The translations under genes were made by a program, and so were the position numbers. The notes under the pieces are model-generated. The model ran no database searches. It was not told where the DNA came from and was given only the letters and a program-made list of their open reading frames with translations. From Xanthomonas cassavae CFBP 4642 (GTDB taxonomy: Bacteria; Pseudomonadota; Gammaproteobacteria; Xanthomonadales; Xanthomonadaceae), in contig NZ_CM002139.1 in assembly GCF_000454545.1 (NCBI RefSeq), positions 455,936 through 504,536 of the forward strand: 48,601 nucleotides of DNA, in the 5' to 3' direction. Below, piece after piece: positions 44,375-48,601 of this stretch. Every line of letters starts with the position of its first letter. The first letter of the stretch is position 1.

Positions 44375-45658
44375 ATGTCTGCACTCTCATCCTTGCTGGT
44401 CGACCACCAGCACCAGCAGCTCAGCCTGTTGGAACGCTACGCGCAGACTCGCGCGCTCAGCGATCGCCTCGCCGCACCCCTGAGCGCCGAAGACGCCATG
44501 GTGCAGAGCATGCCCGATGCCAGCCCCAGCAAATGGCATCTGGCGCATACCACCTGGTTCTTCGAACGGTTCGTGCTGCAGACCGATCCAGCCTACCGCG
44601 TGTTCGATCCGGCCTGGGACTTCCTGTTCAACAGCTACTACCAGAGCGTTGGCCCGATGCACGCGCGCGCGCGCCGCGGTGTGTTGTCGCGACCGTCGCT
44701 GCAACAGGTGCACGACTACCGCGCGGCGGTGGATACGCACATGCAGCAACGCCTGCGCGAGGGCCTGCTGGATGCGCAGGCCAGCACCATCGTGCAGCTG
44801 GGCATCCAGCACGAGCAGCAACATCAGGAGCTGCTGCTGACCGATATCAAGCATGCGCTGTGGAGTAACCCGTTGCAGCCTGCCTATCGCCAGACGCCTG
44901 CAGCGCCGCTGGCCGTTGGCAGTGCGGTGCGCTGGCATGCGCGCGACGAGCAGATTGCACAGATCGGCGCGCCCGCATGGCCGAACAGCGAGCGCTTCGC
45001 CTATGACAACGAGTCGCCACGTCACCGGGTACTGGTCGGTGCGCATGCGCTGGCCAGCCGCGTGGTCAGCAATGCCGAATTCCAGCAGTTCATCGACGAC
45101 GGCGGCTACCGCAATGCCGGTGCCTGGCTCAGCGACGGTTGGTCGATGGTGCAGGCGCAGGGCTGGCAGCATCCGCTGTACTGGGATGCGCAGGGGCGCG
45201 AGTTCACCCTGGACGGATGGCGCGCGCGCGATCCGCATGCGCCGGTCTGCCATCTGAGCCTGTTCGAGGCCGACGCCTTCGCGCGTTGGGCCGGCGCGCG
45301 CCTGCCGACCGAAGCCGAATGGGAACTGGCCGCCACCGGCGTGCCGGTGCAGGGCAACTTCGTCGACAGCGACGCCTTGCATCCGCGCGGCGCGCAGGCC
45401 GTGGATACCGGCGTGCAGCAGTTGTTCGGCGATGTCTGGGAGTGGACCGGCAGCGCGTACCTGCCGTATCCGGGCTTCGTGCCGTGGCCAGGGTCGCTGG
45501 GCGAATACAACGGCAAATTCATGAACGCGCAATGGGTGCTGCGTGGCGGCAGTTGCGCCACGCCGGCCAGCCACATGCGCGCCAGTTATCGCAACTTTTT
45601 CCCCTCCGATGCGCGCTGGCAGTTTGCCGGTGTGCGCCTTGCCAAGGATCTGCCGTGA
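44375..45658 (+). CDS. egtB: Hercynine-ergothioneine sulfoxide synthase
   Basis: EgtB is an iron enzyme that joins hercynine to a cysteine or glutamylcysteine sulphur donor with oxygen. The 427 residues comprise an N-terminal DinB_2-like domain with the iron histidines in KWHLAHTTWF (H55/H58) and HEQQHQEL (H146 and H150), and a C-terminal FGE-sulfatase domain (LPTEAEWELAATG, GDVWEWTGSAYLPYPGF, VLRGGSCATPASH). It is followed directly by egtD. No egtA or egtC is in the window, so this may be the variety that uses cysteine directly or those genes are elsewhere. Confidence 0.95.
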   Translation: MSALSSLLVDHQHQQLSLLERYAQTRALSDRLAAPLSAEDAMVQSMPDASPSKWHLAHTTWFFERFVLQTDPAYRVFDPAWDFLFNSYYQSVGPMHARARRGVLSRPSLQQVHDYRAAVDTHMQQRLREGLLDAQASTIVQLGIQHEQQHQELLLTDIKHALWSNPLQPAYRQTPAAPLAVGSAVRWHARDEQIAQIGAPAWPNSERFAYDNESPRHRVLVGAHALASRVVSNAEFQQFIDDGGYRNAGAWLSDGWSMVQAQGWQHPLYWDAQGREFTLDGWRARDPHAPVCHLSLFEADAFARWAGARLPTEAEWELAATGVPVQGNFVDSDALHPRGAQAVDTGVQQLFGDVWEWTGSAYLPYPGFVPWPGSLGEYNGKFMNAQWVLRGGSCATPASHMRASYRNFFPSDARWQFAGVRLAKDLP

Positions 45659-46641
45659 ACGCTGCCGCCCATGCCATGCAACGCGCCCATGCTGCGCTGA
45701 CCGATCTGCGTCCACAGCCGGACGACATCACCGCCGACGCGCTGGCCGGTCTGTCGCAGACGCCCAAGACCTTGCCCTCCAAGTATTTCTACGACGCGCG
45801 CGGCTCCCAGTTGTTCGAAGCCATCACCCGGCAGCCGGAGTACTACCTCACCGGCACCGAACTGGGGTTGCTGGAAGCCAGCATGGGTTCGATTGCCCAG
45901 GCCATCGGTGCCGGTGTGCACATGGTGGAATACGGCAGCGGCAGTGGCCGCAAGACCGAGCTGCTGCTGCAGGGCCTGCGTGATGTGGTGGCCTATACGC
46001 CGCTGGAAATCTCGCGCACTGCGCTGCTGGAAAGCACCGCACGGCTGGCCCGGCAGTTTCCGCAGATCCAGATGCTGCCGGTCTGCACCGACTTCACCAA
46101 GCCGCTGCGGCTACCGGATGCACAGCGTCCGGCGCGTCGCCATCTGGTGTTCTTCCCCGGCTCGACGCTGGGCAATTTCACCGACACCGCGGCCATCGCG
46201 CTGATGGATGCGATGCGCCAGACCATGGGCAGCGACGGCTGCGCGCTGATCGGCATCGATCTGGACAAGGACGCCAGCCTGATCGAGGCGGCCTACAACG
46301 ATGCCGCCGGCGTCACCGCCGAGTTCACCTTGAACCTGCTGGCGCGGCTCAACCGCGAGATCGGCAGCGATTTCGATCTCGACGGTTTCCGTCACCATGC
46401 GGCGTATGCGCGCGAACGCGGTCGCATCGAGACCTTCCTGATCAGCCAGCGCGACCAGCGCGTCCAGGTGGGTGGGCAGGACATTGTCTTCGCCGAAGGC
46501 GAAGCGATGCAGGTCGAATACAGCTACAAATACACCGATGCGCGCTTTGCCGAACTGGCCGCTGCGGCCGGGCTCAAGGTCACCCATGGCTGGAACGATG
46601 CCAAGGACTGGTTCGGCCTGCGTCTGCTGCGTCCGCTGTAA
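45655..46641 (+). CDS. egtD: L-histidine N-alpha-methyltransferase
   Basis: EgtD methylates histidine three times to hercynine, the EgtB substrate. The 328-residue protein shows YFYDARGSQLFEAITRQPEYY, the SAM motif VEYGSGSGRKTELL and histidine-site residues in FPGSTLGNFT and the later SYKYT segment. It starts at GTG 45655, overlapping the egtB stop (GTGA). Together the two genes form the core of ergothioneine synthesis. Confidence 0.95.
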   Translation: MNAAAHAMQRAHAALTDLRPQPDDITADALAGLSQTPKTLPSKYFYDARGSQLFEAITRQPEYYLTGTELGLLEASMGSIAQAIGAGVHMVEYGSGSGRKTELLLQGLRDVVAYTPLEISRTALLESTARLARQFPQIQMLPVCTDFTKPLRLPDAQRPARRHLVFFPGSTLGNFTDTAAIALMDAMRQTMGSDGCALIGIDLDKDASLIEAAYNDAAGVTAEFTLNLLARLNREIGSDFDLDGFRHHAAYARERGRIETFLISQRDQRVQVGGQDIVFAEGEAMQVEYSYKYTDARFAELAAAAGLKVTHGWNDAKDWFGLRLLRPL

Positions 46642-46647
46642 GCGCGG

Positions 46648-46926
46648 GTGGTCAGCGCGCAGCGGCCGGCCGATGCGCAGATTGTCGCGGTCATGCGGCA
46701 GCTGCTGGCACAGCGGCTGCCGCAGCATTCCATCTGTCCTTCGGAGGTTGCGCGCGCACTGAGCGATGACGTGGCGGTGTGGCGTGCCTTGATGCCGCAG
46801 GTGCGCGCGGTTGCCGCCGATGCAGCAGGCAAGGGCCTGGTGCGCATCACCCAACAGGGCCGAACGGTGGACCTTGCCACCGCACGCGGGCCGATTCGCC
46901 TGATGCGTGGGCCGCATTTCGATTGA
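46648..46926 (+). CDS. DUF3253 family protein
   Basis: A 92-residue protein with the DUF3253 pattern CPSEVARALSDDVAVWRALM and VRITQQGRTVDL. It starts at GTG 46648, seven bases after the egtD stop, and may be transcribed with egtB and egtD. No clear ribosome site. The domain resembles a winged helix-like fold; a DNA-binding or other role is unproven. Confidence 0.8.
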   Translation: MVSAQRPADAQIVAVMRQLLAQRLPQHSICPSEVARALSDDVAVWRALMPQVRAVAADAAGKGLVRITQQGRTVDLATARGPIRLMRGPHFD

Positions 46927-46977
46927 CGTCGCATCGATTGGATACGCCGGCTGCCGTGTATAACGGTATTGAACCGA

Positions 46978-48262
46978 TTACTCCTGCTGCAACAGCTTGC
47001 GCATACGGCTGCAAGCGTTGGCGATTTCCTCCACCAGAGCATCCAGGATCGGGTGCGCGAGGTCTTCTCGCGCAAGCGAGACAAGGAGTTCGTGCGCTCG
47101 ATCGGGCATGTCGCTAACGGCCCGGCGCATCCATGCAAGGCACTCAGATGCATCCAGGCGCAATGTGCTGGCGACCTGTATCCAGTCGCTTGGACGGATG
47201 TCCCGCCAGCAATCATGGCTGCCCATCTTCATTGCCAGCTTGATCCGACGTCGCTGCAGCTGGGGATACGGCAGAGCACTGGAAAGGTCGTATAGCGGCG
47301 CCAGGCGAACCTGCCTGCCTTCGCCGAGCAGCAGTGAATAGTTCTTCGCATGCGCATCGGTGCCGCCGATCAGGTAATTGAAGACCAGGGCCTGGAACAA
47401 GGTTTCGACGTCTTGCCGCGGGTGCGACGAGTGCGTCCATACGAGTTGTGAGATCGCCTCCACCCCAGGACCGCCCTGGTTCTGATACTTGATGTGTGGA
47501 TCACCCCCAGCGCCTGACAGGTATCTTCCTGGTGGATGCGCAGCAGCACTCCGTCGATAAGGATGCGGTCGTAACGTTCGACGCAAATGGCGGTTTCAGC
47601 GCCGACGCGCAGCGCCTGGGCGCCTGGGCGGCTGCGGTCGGCAGGCCGATGCTGTGCGCCAAGCGTAGACAGAACAGCTCGTTCTCGACGAACCCGTCGT
47701 ATTCGCCGCTCGATGGTTTGAGGATATGCGTAGCCGGGATGCGTCCGGCCGGGATGGCCCATTGCAGGCCGTCGTGCAGCAATGCGATCTTGGCCTGCGC
47801 GCCGGCCAGGCTGAACTGTCCAACGTCATCGACTTGGCGCGCCGCACCGATGTCCTGGCGCAGCCTGCGCAAGCGTGCTTCCAGCTTGCCATCGGTGAGC
47901 GGTTCGATGCCATCGCTGGCGCCGGACAGGACATCCTCGAGCCTAGCTTCGGTGACGAACTGCACCGCACCAGCACAATCCTCGCCGACATGCGACAACA
48001 GGGCCAGCGGATTGCGCGGCGAAACCTGGAACCTGGATGCCCAGCGTTGCAAGATGGCTTCGTTGTCTGGCAGCAGGCCCCACAGCACTGCACTGATCGC
48101 CTCGGTCGGGTGATGTTCCTTGCTGAGGGGAAGGTTCAACGACAGCGGTATCGCATTTTTCGACTGCTGCCAGTCCGGCGCGCAGGTGAATCGTGGATGC
48201 CCACGCTTATCGGGCGCCAGATGGCCGATCACCTGGTTTTCGATCAGTGCGACCAGCCTCAC
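46978..48262 (-). pseudogene. hipA: Broken hipA kinase-toxin gene with two frameshifts
   Basis: The HipA serine/threonine kinase domain is recognisable on three reading frames: MRLVALIENQVIGHL to GLPTAAAQ (from GTG 48262), then AETAICVERYDRILIDGV, then HIKYQNQGG onwards to the end (GGTDAHAKNYSLLL, APLYDLSSALPY). The first shift is a direct 8-base tandem duplication CGCCTGGG at 47613-47628; removing one copy restores QALRVGAETAICV. The second maps near the run of five C at 47504-47508. The gene is inactive unless one shift is an error. The usual helix-turn-helix hipB is absent next to it. Confidence 0.85.
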
Positions 48263-48552
48263 GGATCGCGCTTCTTTTCAGAAGGTGTCGATATGACATT
48301 GGACAGTTTCGTTGCCTCGCCAATCTTCAAACTATCAGCTACCGTCTCGCCAACCTTCAAGTGATTAGCTGCTGATAACTGCTTATGCAAGTTTTCATTG
48401 GCTGGATCTTTTTTAACGCGTGCACCGATAATCGAGGGGTATTTATTTAATCCAGGGTTTTTCAGTCCATCGAGCGGCAAGGATTGATTCTTGAAGATGT
48501 TGTTGTTAAGGATGGTCTGATCAACGCAGCCGGAAAACGAAACACGCCACAT
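48259..48552 (-). other. AT-rich open frame upstream of hipA, doubtful gene
   Basis: A 97-residue frame ends at 48259 with its TGA overlapping the GTG of hipA (GTGA), the position a hipB antitoxin would take. However its protein is not a helix-turn-helix: it contains a pseudo-repeat (LKVGETVADS, LKIGEATKLS) and no recognisable motif. DNA from about 48280 to 48540 is markedly less GC-rich than the rest of the window. No ribosome site precedes ATG 48552. It may be a horizontally gained remnant rather than an expressed gene. A short palindrome TGCCGTTTTCGGCA ends the window. Confidence 0.3.
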
Positions 48553-48601
48553 CCGCCGCGCTGAGGGCGCTCAACCCCCCGGTTTTTTGCCGTTTTCGGC
48601 A

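Noticed and set aside
44375..45658. Calling the FGE-sulfatase domain a sulfatase-modifying enzyme
   Set aside because: The DinB_2 histidine motif at the N-terminus and adjacency to egtD identify EgtB.
48259..48552. Calling this frame hipB
   Set aside because: Overlap with hipA fits, but no helix-turn-helix and low GC composition; not supported.

Overview
The window is high-GC DNA with the gene content and style of a Xanthomonas chromosome. This is inferred from GlgE/TreS-maltokinase/GlgB, kdu genes, an IS5-type transposase of the sort common in Xanthomonas, PheOH next to an Lrp-like regulator, and EgtB/EgtD. I could not run a search, so the genus is an inference. No rRNA, tRNA or CRISPR array was seen.

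Layout. 1-108: end of an IS5-family element entering from the left. 105-995 (-): secreted protein of unknown function. 1356-10014 (+): glgE, a treS-maltokinase fusion and glgB with ATGA overlaps, a compact trehalose-to-alpha-glucan operon. The GlgE carries an extra N-terminal copy of its own barrel with both catalytic residues replaced. 10403-12526 (+): three coupled membrane-protein genes of the DUF3325/DUF3649/PepSY type linked to siderophore-iron uptake. 12683-14484 (+): a small phosphoesterase and an exported aldo/keto reductase.

14563-29602 is a pectin/uronate utilisation region. Three exported esterases or hydrolases run leftwards. A hydratase-like gene, a complete TRAP transporter (DctP, DctQ, DctM), a GH43 glycosidase, a LacI-family regulator, kduI, kduD, an RpiB-family isomerase and an exported acetylesterase-cupin fusion run rightwards. 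The divergent promoter region at 18.4 kb and the kduI upstream region share a near-identical 18-base site (AATGACACCGGTTnACCA), which I propose as the operator of the LacI protein. The implied flow is: extracytoplasmic deacylation and trimming, TRAP uptake of a uronate, isomerisation by KduI and/or the RpiB-like protein, then reduction by KduD to 2-keto-3-deoxygluconate.

29887-34535: a DUF2442/DMP19-like gene, phenylalanine 4-hydroxylase with a divergent Lrp/AsnC regulator and a perfect inverted repeat between them, then a siderophore-type TonB receptor behind a Fur-box-like site. 34990-42588: patatin lipoprotein, GYF-AIM24 protein, a stand-alone ABC ATPase, a fatty acid desaturase, an EF-hand protein and a two-gene osmoprotectant ABC importer. 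43119-46926: ergothioneine genes egtB and egtD with a divergent PLP-dependent EgtE-like gene, then a DUF3253 gene. 46978-48262 (-): a hipA kinase-toxin gene broken by two frameshifts, followed to the window end by an unusually AT-rich stretch.

Intergenic spaces are rich in repeats: a two-part palindromic family (at about 25.2, 27.4, 28.3, 36.2, 42.7 and 43.0 kb), a REP-like motif (34.6, 34.9, 42.8 and 43.1 kb), a 237-base tandem duplication that copied the 3' end of the egtE-like gene, and a 113-base truncated copy of the DUF2442 gene.
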